This document shows, one piece after another, positions 1 to 11,954 of a stretch of DNA of 64,000 nt. Every line of letters begins with the position of its first letter. The stretch's first letter is position 1. The notes under the pieces are model-generated. The model had not been told where the DNA came from and made no database searches. It saw only the letters and a program-made list of their open reading frames with translations. The DNA lies in assembly GCA_963580455.1 (NCBI GenBank), contig OY756969.1, forward strand, positions 23,656,760 through 23,720,759, given 5' to 3'. A program made the position numbers and the translations under genes. Source of the DNA: Euonymus europaeus. Its lineage: Eukaryota; Streptophyta; Magnoliopsida; Celastrales; Celastraceae.

Positions 1-1903
1 TTCACCTAGTTAGCCGCGAAATGTGGTTTCTTTACGTAAACAGATTTATGAATATCCGTTGACTCCGAGTTCTGAATTCGGTGATTTTTAGCTTGATTTC
101 ACACAACTTTTCGAGTTCTACAATCCTGGTGTTTTGGATTTTGATTTAAGAACTCGTGGCTAGTAGGTCTCGTTTCACCTAGTTAGCCGCGAAATGTGGT
201 TTCGTTACGTAAACGGTTTTATGAATATCCATTGACTCCGAGTTCTGAATTCGGTGATTTTTAGCTTGATTTCACACTACTTTTCGAGATCTACGATCCT
301 GGCGTTTCGGATTTTGATTTCAGAACTCGTGGCTAGTTGGTCTCGTTTCACCTAGTTAGCCGCGAAATGTGGTTTCTTTACGTAAACGGTTTTATGAATA
401 TCCGTTGACTCCGAGTTCTGATTTTGGTGATTTTTAGCTTGATTTCACACTACTTTTCGAGCGCTATGATCCTGGAGTTTTGGATTTTGATTTCAGAACT
501 CGTGGCTAGTAGGTCTCGTTTCACCTAGTTAGCCGCGAAATGTGGTTTCTTTACGTAAACAGTTTTATGAATATCCGTTGACTCCGAGTTCTGAATTCGG
601 TGATTTTTAGCTTGATTTCACACAACTTTTCGAGCTCTACAATCCTGGTGTTTTGGATTTTGATTTAAGAACTCGTGGCTAGTAGGTCTGTTTTCACCTA
701 GTTAGCCGCGAAATGTGGTTTCTTTTAGTAAACGGTTTTATGAATATCCGTTGACTCCGAGTTCTGAATTCGGTGATTTTTCGCTTGATTTCACACTACT
801 TTTCGAGCTCTACGATCCTAGTTTTTCGGATTTTGATTTCAGAACTCGTGGCTAATTGGTCTCGTTTCACCTAGTTAGCCGCGAAATGTGGTTTCTTTAC
901 GTAAACGGTTTTATGAATATCCGTTGACTCCGAGTTCTGATTTTGGTGATTTTTAGCTTGATTTCACACTACTTTTCGAGCGCTATGATCCTGGAGTTTT
1001 GGATTTTGATTTCAGAACTCGTGGCTAGTAGGTCTCGTTTCACCTAGTTAGCCGCGAAATGTGGTTTCTTTACGTAAACAGTTTTATGAATATCCGTTGA
1101 CTCCGAGTTCTTAATTCGGTGATTTTTAGCTTGATTTCACACTACTTTTCGAGCTCTACAATCCTGGGGTTTTGGATTTTGATTTAAGAACTCGTGGCTA
1201 ATAGGTCTCGTTTCACCTAGTTAGCCGCGAAATGTGGTTTCTTTACGTAAACGGTTTTATAAATATCCGTTGACTCCTAGTTCTTAATTCGGGGATTTTT
1301 AGCTTGATTTCACAATACTTTTCGAGCTCTACGATCCTGGCATTTCGGATTTTGATTTCAGAACTCGTGGCTAGTTGGTCTCGTTTCACCTAGTTAGCCG
1401 CGAAATGTGGTTTCTTTACGTAAACGGTTTTATGTATATCCGTTGACTCCGAGTTCTGAATTCGGTGATTTTTAGCTTGATTACACACTACATTTTGAGC
1501 TCTACAATCCTAGCATTTCGGATTTTGATTTCAGAACTCGTGGCTAGTAGGTCTTGTTTCACCTAGTTAGCCGCGAAATGTGGTTTCTTTACGTAAACGC
1601 TTTTATAAATATCCATTGATTCCGAGTTCTGAATTCGGTGATTTTTAGCTTGATTTCACACTACTTTTCGAGCTCTACAATCCTGGGTTTTCGGATTTTG
1701 ATTTCAGAACTCGTGGCTAGTTGGTCTCGTTTCACCTAGTTAGCCGCGAAATGTGGTTTCTTTACGTAAACGGTTTTATGAATATCCGTTGACTCCGAGT
1801 TCTGAATTCGGTGATTTTTAGCTTGATTTCACACTACTTTTTGAGCTCTACGATCCTGGCATTTCTGATTTTGATTTCAGAACTCGTGGCTAGTAGGTCT
1901 CGT

Positions 1904-2077
1904 TTCATCTTGTTTAACCGCGAAATGTGGTTTCTTTACGTAAACGGTTTTATGAATATCCGTTGACTCCGAGTTCTGAATTCGGTGATTTTTAGCTTGA
2001 TTTCACACTACTTTTCGAGCTCTACAATCCTGGCGCTTCGGATATTGATTTCAGAACTCGTGGCTAGTTGGTCACGT
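1904..2077. repeat. 174-bp monomer variant (HOR monomer 12), first of seven
   Basis: The start TTCATCTTGTTTAACCGCG is one base longer than TTCACCTAGTTAGCCGCG. The same variant recurs at 5019, 12474, 15243, 18012, 38661 and 41430, always directly after the GGCATTTCTGATTT monomer. It is the best single marker for this point of the type A HOR. Confidence 0.92.
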
Positions 2078-2423
2078 TTCACCTAGTTAGCCGCGAAATG
2101 TGGTTTCTTTACGTAAACGGATTTATGAATATCCGTTGACTCCGAGTTCTGAATTCGGTGATTTTTAGCTTGATTTCACACTACTTTTCGAGCTCTACGA
2201 TCCTGGAGTTTCGGATTTTGATTCCAGAACTCGTGGCTAGTTGGTCTCGTTTCACCTAGTTAGCCGCGAAATGTGGTTTCTTTACGTAAACAGTTTTATG
2301 AATATCCGTTGACTCCGAGTTCTGAATTCGGTGATTTTTAGCTTGATTTCACACTACTTTTTGAGCTCTACAATCCTGGTGTTTCGGATTTTGATTTCAG
2401 AACTCGTGGCTAGCAGGTCTCGT

Positions 2424-2596
2424 TTCACCTAGTTAGCCGCGAAATGTGGTTTCTTTTAGTAAACGGTTTTATGAATATCCGTTGACTCCGAGTTCTGAAT
2501 TCGGTGATTTTTAGCTTAATTTCACACTACTTTTCGAGCTCTACGATCCTGGAGTTTCGGATTTTGATTCCAGAACTCGTGGCTAGTTGGTCTCGT
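2424..2596. other. Chimeric monomer from a two-monomer expansion
   Basis: The 5' part (TTTTAGTAAACGG) matches the monomer at 2770, while the 3' part (AGCTTAATTTC, GGAGTTTCGG, GATTCCAGAAC) matches the monomer before 12821. Its neighbours at 2251 and 2597 are near-identical. The simplest reading is an in-register unequal exchange that turned a 16-monomer unit into 18. Confidence 0.72.
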
Positions 2597-3115
2597 TTCA
2601 CCTAGTTAGCCGCGAAATGTGGTTTCTTTACGTAAACAGTTTTATGAATATCCGTTGACTCCGAGTTCTGAATTCGGTGATTTTTAGCTTGATTTCACAC
2701 TACTTTTTGAGCTCTACAATCCTGGTGTTTCGGATTTTGATTTCAGAACTCGTGGCTAGCAGGTCTCGTTTCACCTAGTTAGCCGCGAAATGTGGTTTCT
2801 TTTAGTAAACGGTTTTATGAATATCCGTTGACTCCGAGTTCTGAATTCGGTGATTTTTCGCTTGATTACACACTACTTTTCGAGCTCTACGATCCTAGCG
2901 TTTCGGATTTTGATTTCAGAACTCGTGGCTAGTTGGTCTCGTTTCACCTAGTTGGCCGCGAAATGTGGTTTCTTTTCGTAAACGGTTTTATGAATATCCG
3001 TTGACTCCGAGTTCTGATTTTGGTGATTTTTAGCTTGATTTCACACTACTTTTTGAGCTCTATGATCCTGGAGTTTCGGATTTTCATTTCAGAACTCGTG
3101 GCTAGTAGGTCTCGT

Positions 3116-5365
3116 TTCACCTAGTTAGCCGCGAAATGTGGTTTCTTTACGTAAACAGATTTATGAATATCCGTTGACTCCGAGTTCTGAATTCGGTGAT
3201 TTTTAGCTTGATTTCACACAACTTTTCGAGCTCTACAATCCTGGTGTTTTGGATTTTGATTTAAGAACTCGTGGCTAGTAGGTCTCGTTTCACCTAGTTA
3301 GCCGCGAAATGTGGTTTCGTTACGTAAACGGTTTTATGAATATCCATTGACTCCGAGTTCTGAATTCGGTGATTTTTAGCTTGATTTCACACTACTTTTC
3401 GAGATCTACGATCCTGGCGTTTCGGATTTTGATTTCAGAACTCGTGGCTAGTTGGTCTCGTTTCACCTAGTTAGCCGCGAAATGTGGTTTCTTTACGTAA
3501 ACGGTTTTATGAATATCCGTTGACTCCGAGTTCTGATTTTGGTGATTTTTAGCTTGATTTCACACTACTTTTCGAGCGCTATGATCCTGGAGTTTTGGAT
3601 TTTGATTTCAGAACTCGTGGCTAGTAGGTCTCGTTTCACCTAGTTAGCCGCGAAATGTGGTTTCTTTACGTAAACAGTTTTATGAATATCCGTTGACTCC
3701 GAGTTCTGAATTCGGTGATTTTTAGCTTGATTTCACACAACTTTTCGAGCTCTACAATCCTGGTGTTTTGGATTTTGATTTAAGAACTCGTGGCTAGTAG
3801 GTCTGTTTTCACCTAGTTAGCCGCGAAATGTGGTTTCTTTTAGTAAACGGTTTTATGAATATCCGTTGACTCCGAGTTCTGAATTCGGTGATTTTTCGCT
3901 TGATTTCACACTACTTTTCGAGCTCTACGATCCTAGTTTTTCGGATTTTGATTTCAGAACTCGTGGCTAATTGGTCTCGTTTCACCTAGTTAGCCGCGAA
4001 ATGTGGTTTCTTTACGTAAACGGTTTTATGAATATCCGTTGACTCCGAGTTCTGATTTTGGTGATTTTTAGCTTGATTTCACACTACTTTTCGAGCGCTA
4101 TGATCCTGGAGTTTTGGATTTTGATTTCAGAACTCGTGGCTAGTAGGTCTCGTTTCACCTAGTTAGCCGCGAAATGTGGTTTCTTTACGTAAACAGTTTT
4201 ATGAATATCCGTTGACTCCGAGTTCTGAATTCGGTGATTTTTAGCTTGATTTCACACTACTTTTCGAGCTCTACAATCCTGGGGTTTTGGATTTTGATTT
4301 AAGAACTCGTGGCTAATAGGTCTCGTTTCACCTAGTTAGCCGCGAAATGTGGTTTCTTTACGTAAACGGTTTTATAAATATCCGTTGACTCCTAGTTCTT
4401 AATTCGGGGATTTTTAGCTTGATTTCACAATACTTTTCGAGCTCTACGATCCTGGCATTTCGGATTTTGATTTCAGAACTCGTGGCTAGTTGGTCTCGTT
4501 TCACCTAGTTAGCCGCGAAATGTGGTTTCTTTACGTAAACGGTTTTATGTATATCCGTTGACTCCGAGTTCTGAATTCGGTGATTTTTAGCTTGATTACA
4601 CACTACATTTTGAGCTCTACAATCCTAGCATTTCGGATTTTGATTTCAGAACTCGTGGCTAGTAGGTCTTGTTTCACCTAGTTAGCCGCGAAATGTGGTT
4701 TCTTTACGTAAACGCTTTTATAAATATCCATTGATTCCGAGTTCTGAATTCGGTGATTTTTAGCTTGATTTCACACTACTTTTCGAGCTCTACAATCCTG
4801 CGTTTTCGGATTTTGATTTCAGAACTCGTGGCTAGTTGGTCTCGTTTCACCTAGTTAGCCGCGAAATGTGGTTTCTTTACGTAAACGGTTTTATGAATAT
4901 CCGTTGACTCCGAGTTCTGAATTCGGTGATTTTTAGCTTGATTTCACACTACTTTTTGAGCTCTACGATCCTGGCATTTCTGATTTTGATTTCAGAACTC
5001 GTGGCTAGTAGGTCTCGTTTCATCTTGTTTAACCGCGAAATGTGGTTTCTTTACGTAAACGGTTTTATGAATATCCGTTGACTCCGAGTTCTGAATTCGG
5101 TGATTTTTAGCTTGATTTCACACTACTTTTCGAGCTCTACAATCCTGACGTTTCGGATTTTGATTTCAGAACTCGTGGCTAGTTGGTCTCGTTTCACCTA
5201 GTTAGCCGCGAAATGTGGTTTCTTTACGTAAACGGTTTTATGAATATCCGTTGACTCCGAGTTCTGAATTCGGTGATTTTTAGCTTAATTTCACACTACT
5301 TTTCGAGCTCTACGATCCTGGAGTTTCGGATTTTGATTCCAGAACTCGTGGGTAGTTGGTCTCGT
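3116..5365. repeat. Truncated second HOR unit (first 13 monomers)
   Basis: The first twelve monomers of the 1-3115 unit recur in order, including the 174-bp copy at 5019-5192. The 13th, at 5193, has AGCTTAATTTC and GATTCCAGAAC. Instead of the expected 14th monomer, the array then continues with an AAATATGG monomer at 5366 that belongs to a different neighbourhood. Few differences separate the first twelve monomers from those at 1-2077; examples are AGTTCTTAATTC versus AGTTCTGAATTC in the seventh monomer, and CCTGGCGCTTCGG versus CCTGACGTTTCGG in the twelfth. Confidence 0.85.
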
Positions 5366-8300
5366 TTCACCTAGTTAGCCGCGAAATATGGTTTCTTTAC
5401 GTAAAGAGTTTTACGAATATCCGTTGACTCCGAGTTCTGAATTCGGTGATTTTTAGCTTGATTTCACACTACTTTTCGAGCTCTACAATCCTAGTGTTTC
5501 GGATTTTGATTTCAGAACTCGTGTCTAGTAGGTCTCGTTTCACCTAGTTAGCCGCGAAATGTGGTTTCTTTACGTAAACGGTTTTATGAATATCCGTTGA
5601 CTCCGAGTTCTGAATTCCGTGATTTTTAGCTTGATTTCACACTACTTTTCGAGCTCTACGATCCTGGCGTTTCGGATTTTGATTTCAGAACTCGTGGCTA
5701 GTAGGTCTCGTTTCACCTAGTTAGCCGCGAAATGTGGTTTCTTTACAAAAACGGTTTTATGAATATCGTTGACTCCTTGTTCTGAATTCGGTGATTTTTA
5801 GCTTGATTTCACACTACTTTTCGAGCTCTACAATCTTCGCATTTCGGATTTTGATTTCAGAACTCGTGGCTAGTAGGTCTCGATTCACCTATTTAGCCGC
5901 GAAATGTGGTTTCTTTACGTAAACGGTTTTATGAATATCCGTTGACTCCGAGTTCTGAATTCGGTGATTTTTAGCTTGATTTCACACTACTTTTCGAGCT
6001 CTACGATCCTGGTGTTTCGGATTTTGATTTCAGAACTCGTGGCTAGTAGGTCTCGATTCACCTATTTAGCCGCGAAATGTAGTTTCTTTACGTAAACGGT
6101 TTTATGAATATCCGTTGACTCCGAGTTCTGAATTCGGTGATTTTTTGCTTGATTACACACTACTTTTCGAGCTCTACTATCCTAGCGTTTCGGATTTTGA
6201 TTTCGGAACTCGTGGCTAGTAGGTCTCCTTTCACCTAGTTAGCCGCGAAATGTGGTTTCTTTACGTAAATGGTTTTATGAATATCCGTTGACTCCGAGTT
6301 CTGAATTCGGTGATTTTTAGCTTGATTTCACACTACTTTTCGAGCTCTACAATCCTGTGTTTTCGGATTTTGATTTCAGAAGTCGTGGCTAGTTGGTCTC
6401 GTTTCACCTAGTTAGCCGCGAAATGTGGTTTCTTTACGTAAACGGTTTTATGAATATCCGTTGACTCCGAGTTCTGAATTCGGTGATTTTTAGCTTGATT
6501 TCACACTACTTTTCGAGCTCTACAATCCTGGTGTTTCGGATTTTGATTTCATAACTCGTGTCTAGTAGGTCTCGTTTCACCTAGTTTGCCGCGAAATGTG
6601 GTTTCTTTACGTAAACGATTTTATGAATATCCGTTGACTCCGAGTTCTGAATTCGGTGATTTTTAGCTTGATTTCACACTACTTTTCGAGCTCTACGATC
6701 CTGGCGTTTCGGATTTTGATTTTAGAACTCGTGGCTAGTTGGTCTCGTTTCACCTAGTTAGCCGCGAAATGTGGTTTCTTTACGTAAACGGTTTTATGAA
6801 TATCTGTTGACTCCGAGTTCTGAATTCGGTGATTTTTAGCTTGATTTCACACTACTTTTCGAGCTCTACAATCCTGACGTTTCGGATTTTGATTTCAGAA
6901 CTCGTGGCTAGTTGGTCTCGTTTCACCTATTTAGCCGCGAAATGTGGTTTCTTTACGTAAACAGTTTTGTGAATATCCGTTGACTCCGAGTTCTGAATTC
7001 GGTGATTTTTAGCTTGATTTCACACTACTTTTCGAGCTCTACAATCCTGGCATATCGGATTTTGATTTCAGAACTCGTGGCTAGTAGGTCTTGATTCACC
7101 TATTTAGCCGCGAAATGTGGTTTCTTTACGTAAACAGTTTTATGAATATCCGTTGACTCCGAGTTCTGAATTCGGTGATTTTTCGCTTGATTTCACACTA
7201 CTTTTCGAGCTCTACGATCCTGGTGTTTCGGATTTTGATTTCAGAACTCGTGGCTAGTTGGTCTCGTTTCACCTAGTTAGCCGCGAAATGTGGTTTCTTT
7301 ACGTAAACGGTTTTATGAATATCCGTTGACTCTGAGTTCTGAATTCGGTGATTTTTAGCTTGATTTCACACTACTTTTCGAGCTCTACGATCCTGGAGTT
7401 TCGGATTTTGATTCCAGAACTCGTGGCTAGTTGGTCTCGTTTCACCTAGTTAGCCGCGAAATATGGTTTCTTTACGTAAACAGTTTTACGAATATCCGTT
7501 GACTCCGAGTTCTGAATTCGGTGATTTTTAGCTTGATTTCACACTACTTTTCGAGCTCTACGATCCTGGTGTTTCGGATTTTGATTTCAAAACTCGTGTC
7601 TAGTAGGTCTCGTTTCACCTAGTTTGCCGCGAAATGTGGTTTCTTTACGTAAACGGTTTTATGAATATCCGTTGACTCCGAGTTCTGAATTCGGTGATTT
7701 TTAGCTTGATTTCACACTACTTTTCGAGCTCTACGATCCTGGCGTTTCGGATTTTGATTTTAGAACTCGTGGCTGGTTGGCCTCGTTTCACCTAGTTAGC
7801 CGCGAAATGTGGTTTCTTTACGTAAACGGTTTTATGAATATCCGTTGACTCCGAGTTCTGAATTCGGTGATTTTTAGCTTGATTTCACACTACTTTTCGA
7901 GCTCTACAATCCTGACGTTTCGGATTTTGATTTCAGAACTCGTGCCTAGTTGGTCTCGTTTCACCTAGTTAGCCGCGAAATGTGGTTTCTTTACGCAAAC
8001 GGTTTTATGAATATCCGTTGACTCCGAGTTCTGAATTCGGTGATTTTTAGCTTAATTTCACACTACTTTTCGAGCTCTACGATCCTGGAGTTTCAGATTT
8101 TGATTCCAGAACTCGTGGCTAGTTGGTCTCGTTTCACCTAGTTAGCCGCGAAATATGGTTTCTTTACGTAAACAGTTTTACGAATATCCGTTGACTCCGA
8201 GTTCTGAATTCGGTGATTTTTAGCTTGATTTCACACTACTTTTCGAGCTCTACGATCCTGGTGTTTCGGATTTTGATTTCATAACTCATGTCTAGTAGGT

Positions 8301-9170
8301 CTCGTTTCACCTAGTTAGCCGCGAAATGTTTTTTCTTTACGTAAACGGTTTTATGAATATCCGTTGACTCCGAGTTCTGATTTTTGTGATTTTTAGCTTG
8401 ATTTCACACTACTTTTCGAGCTCTATGATCCTGGAATTTCGGATTTTGATTCCAGAACTCGTGGCTAGTTGGTCTCGTTTCACCTAGTTAGCCGCGAAAT
8501 ATGGTTTCTTTACGTAAACAGTTTTACGAATATCCGTTGACTCCGAGTTCTGAATTCGGTGAATTTTATCTTGATTTCACACTACTTTTCGAGCTCTACA
8601 ATCCTGGTGTTTCGGATTTTGATTTCATAACTCGTGTCTAGTAGGTCTCGTTTCACCTAGTTTGCCGCGAAATGTGGTTTCTTTACGTAAACGGTTCTAT
8701 GAATATCCGTAGACTCCGAGTTCTGAATTCGGTGATTTTTAGCTTGATTTCACACTACTTTTCGAGCTCTACGATCCTGACGTTTCGGATTTTGATTTCA
8801 GAACTCGTGGCTAGTTGGTCTCGTTTCACCTAGTTAGCCGCGAAATGTGGTTTCTTTACGTAAACGGTTTTATGAATATCCGTTGACTCCGAGTTCTGAA
8901 TTCGGTGATTTTTAGCTTGATTTCACACTACTTTTCGAGCTCTACGATCCTGGTGTTTCGGATTTTGATTTCAGAACTCGTGGCTAGTAGGTCTCGTTTC
9001 ACCTAGTTAGCCGCGAAATGTGGTTTCTTTACGTAAACGGTTTTATGAATATCCGTTGACTCCGAGTTCTGAATTCGGTGATTTTTCGCTTGATTTCACA
9101 CTACTTTTCGAGCTCTACGATCCTGGCGTTTCGGATTTTGATATCAGAACACGTGGGTAGTTGGTCTCGT
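5366..9170. repeat. Block of 22 A-like monomers with AAATATGG and ATTTAGCCGCGAA variants
   Basis: These monomers keep the A-type GCCGCGAA start but form a separate group. Monomers beginning with AAATATGG and carrying GTTTTACGAATATCC occur at 5366, 7441, 8133 and 8479, so related pairs recur at 12, 4 and 2 monomer spacing without one clean HOR period. A 172-bp monomer lies at 5712-5883, where one base is missing in GAATATCGTTGACT. The block recurs nearly unchanged at 18359-22163 and 41777-45581. Confidence 0.8.
5712..5883. repeat. 172-bp monomer variant, first of three
   Basis: Reads TTTACAAAAACGG and GAATATCGTTGACTCC, with one base missing from GAATATCCGTTG. Counterparts are 18705-18876 and 42123-42294; both read GACTGCTTG where this one reads GACTCCTTG, another mark that those two are sisters. 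Confidence 0.9.
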
Positions 9171-11073
9171 TTCACCTAGTTAGCCGCGAAATTTGGTTTC
9201 TTTACGTAAACGGTTTTATGAATATCCGTTGACTCCTAGTTCTGAATTCGGTGATTTTTTGCTTGATTTCACACTACTTTTCGAGCTCTACGATCCTGGC
9301 ATTTCGGATTTTGATTTCAGAACTCGTGGCTAGTTGGTCTCGTTTCACCTATTTAGCCGCGCAATGTGGTTTCTTTACGTAAACGGTTTTATGAATATCC
9401 GTTGACTCCGAGTTCTGAATTCGGTGATTTTTAGCTTGATTTCACACTACTTTTCGAGTTCTACGATCCTGGTGTTTCGGATTTTGATTTCAGAACTCGT
9501 GGCTAGTTGGTCTCGTTTCACCTAGTTAGCCGCGAAATTTGGTTTCTTTACGTAAACGGATTTATGAATATCCGTTGACTCCGAGTTCTGAATTCGGTGA
9601 TTTGTAGCTTGATTTCACACTACTTTTTGAGCTCTACGATCCTGGCGTTTCGGATTTTGATTTCAGAACTCGTGGCTAGTTGGTCTCGTTTCACCTATTT
9701 AGCCGCGCAATGTGGTTTCTTTACGTAAACGGTTTTATGAATATCCGTTGACTCCGAGTTCTGAATTCGGTGATTTTTAGCTTGATTTCACACTACTTTT
9801 CAAGCTCTACAATCCTGGCATTTCGGATTTTGATTTCAGAACTCGTGGCTAGTTGGTCTCGTTTCACCTATTTAGCCGCGCAATGTGGTTTCTTTACGTA
9901 AACGGATTTATGAATATCCGTTGACTCCGAGTTCTGAATTCGGTGATTTTTAGCTTGATTTCACACTACTTTTCGAGCTCTACGATCCTGGCGTTTCGGA
10001 TTTTGATATCAGAACTCGTGGGTAGTTGGTCTCGTTTCACCTAGTTAGCCGCGAAATGTGGTTTCTTTACGTAAACGGTTTTATGAATATCCGTTGACTC
10101 CGAGTTCTGAATTCGGTGATTTTTAGCTTGATTTCACACTACTTTTCGAGCTCTACGATCCTGGCATTTCGGATTTTGATTTCAAAACTCGTGGCTAGTT
10201 GGTCTCGTTTCACCTATTTAGCCGCGCAATGTGGTTTCTTTACGTAAACGGATTTATGAATATCCGTTGACTCCGAGTTCTGAATTCGGTGATTTTTAGC
10301 TTGATTTCACACTACTTTTCGAGCTCTACGATCCTGACATTTCGGATTTTGATTTCAGAACTCGTGGCTAGTTGGTCTCGTTTCACCTATTTAGCCGCGC
10401 AATGTGGTTTCTTTACGTAAACGGATTTATGAATATCCGTTGACTCCGAGTTCTCAATTCAGTGATTTTTAGCTTGATTTCACACTAATTTTCGAGCTCT
10501 ACGATCCTGGCGTTTCGGATTTTGATTTCAGAACTCGTGGTTAGTTGGTCTCGTTTCACCTAGTTAGCCGCGAAATGTGGTTTCTTTACGTAAACAGTTC
10601 TATGAATATCCGTTGACTCCGAGTTCTGAATTCGGTGATTTTTAGCTTGATTTCACACTACTTTTCGAGCTCTACGATCCTGGCTTTTCGGATTTTGATA
10701 TCAGAACTCGTGGCTAGTTGGTCTCGTTTCACCTAGTTAGCCGCGAAATGTGGTTTCTTTACGTAAACGGTTTTATGAATATCCGTTGACTCCGAGTTCT
10801 GAATTCGGTGATTTTTAGCTTGATTTCACACTACTTTTCGAGCTCTACGATCCTGGCATTTCGGATTTTGATTTCAGAACTCGTGGCTAGTTGGTCTCGT
10901 TTCACTTATTTAGCCGCGCAATGTGGTTTCTTTACGTAAACGGATTTATGAATATCCGTTGACTCCGAGTTCTGAATTCGGTGATTTTTAGCTTGATTTC
11001 ACACTACTTTTTGAGCTCTACGATCCTGGCATTTCGGATTTTGATTTCAGAACTCGTGGCTAGTTGGTCTCGT

Positions 11074-11254
11074 TTCACCTATTTAGCCGCGCAATGTGGA
11101 AATGTGGTTTCTTTATGTAAACGGTTTTATGAATATCCGTTGACTCCGAGTTCTGAATTCGGTGATTTTTTGCTTGATTTCACACTACTTTTCGAGCTCT
11201 ACGATCCTGGCATTTCGGAATTTGATTTCAGATCTCGTGGCTAGTTGGTCTCGT
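11074..11254. repeat. 181-bp monomer variant, first copy
   Basis: The extra 8 bp come from CAATGTGGAAATGTGG, in which a type B start (GCGCAATGTGG) is followed by AAATGTGG from a type A start. The copy also reads TTTATGTAAAC (palindrome lost), GATTTTTTGCTTG (the usual TAG replaced) and AGATCTCG near its end, so the variant is one coherent lineage rather than repeated slippage. This copy has GGAATTTGATTTC in its 3' part. The preceding monomer (10901) is the CACTTATTT type. Confidence 0.9.
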
Positions 11255-11600
11255 TTCACCTATTTAGCCGCGCAATGTGGTTTCTTTACGTAAACGGATT
11301 TATGAATATCCGTTGACTCCGAGTTCTGAATTCGGTGATTTTTAGCTTGATTTCACACTACTTTTCGAGCTCTACGATCCTGGCATTTCGGATTTTGATT
11401 TCAGAACTCGTGGCTAGTTGGTCTCGTTTCACTTATTTAGCCGCGCAATGTGGTTTCTTTACGTAAACGGATTTATGAATATCCGTTGACTCCGAGTTCT
11501 GAATTCGGTGATTTTTAGCTTGATTTCACACTACTTTTTGAGCTCTACGATCCTGGCATTTCGGATTTTGATTTCAGAACAAGTGGCTAGTTGGTCTCGT

Positions 11601-11781
11601 TTCACCTATTTAGCCGCGCAATGTGGAAATGTGGTTTCTTTATGTAAACGGTTTTATGAATATCCGTTGACTCCGAGTTCTGAATTCGGTGATTTTTTGC
11701 TTGATTTCACACTACTTTTCGAGCTCTACGATCCTGGCATTTCGGATTTTGATTTCAGATCTCGTGGCTAGTTGGTCTCGT
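11601..11781. repeat. 181-bp monomer variant
   Basis: Second copy, 527 bp after the first. The preceding monomer carries GAACAAGTGG instead of GAACTCGTGG. Its 3' part has the usual GGATTTTGATTTC. Confidence 0.9.
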
Positions 11782-11954
11782 TTCACCGAGTTAGCCGCGA
11801 AATGTGGTTTCTTTACGTAAACGGTTTTATGAATATCCGTTGACTCCGAGTTCTGAATTCGGTGATTTTTAGCTTGATTTCACACTACTTTTCGAGCTCT
11901 ACGATCCTGGCATTTCGGATTTTGATTTCAAAACTCGTGGCTAGTTGGTCTCGT

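Larger units (their letters stand above)
1..3115. repeat. 18-monomer higher-order repeat unit (type A)
   Basis: Eighteen distinguishable monomers start at 1, 174, 347, 520, 693, 866, 1039, 1212, 1385, 1558, 1731, 1904, 2078, 2251, 2424, 2597, 2770 and 2943. Diagnostic variants let the order be followed: CAGATTTATG in monomer 1, GAGATCTACG in 2, TGATTTTGGTG with GAGCGCTATG in 3 and 6, TTTTAGTAAAC in 5, TTCTTAATTCGGGG in 8, and TTCATCTTGTTTAACC in 12. The same order restarts at 3116. Compared with the 16-monomer unit at 13340-16108, this unit carries two extra monomers in its 2251-2942 part. Confidence 0.88.
9171..11954. repeat. Mixed A/B monomer block with the first 181-bp variants
   Basis: Type B monomers (CCTATTTAGCCGCGCAA) first appear at 9344 and are mixed with type A in no strict alternation: A at 9171, B at 9344, A at 9517, B at 9690 and 9863, A at 10036, B at 10209 and 10382, A at 10555 and 10728. 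From 10901 a three-monomer pattern (CACTTATTT monomer, 181-bp monomer, plain B monomer) repeats with a period of 527 bp: 10901-11254 resembles 11428-11781. Sixteen monomers in total. The block is copied at 22164-24947 and 45582-48365. Confidence 0.8.

Noticed and set aside
1..173. Human alpha satellite, given the similar unit length of about 171 bp
   Set aside because: The sequence does not resemble alpha satellite as known; only the length is similar.
10981..11244. Recurrent open frames of 77-90 codons (for example 10981-11244, 23974-24237, 47392-47655, 63716-63979)
   Set aside because: They appear only where an ordinary monomer is followed by a 181-bp monomer whose 8 extra bases change the frame and whose GATTTTTTGC removes a TAG. 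They begin at GTG, ATG or TTG inside the repeat, end at the same TAG in GTGGCTAG, and lie wholly in satellite sequence. Their similarity to each other is repeat similarity, not protein conservation.
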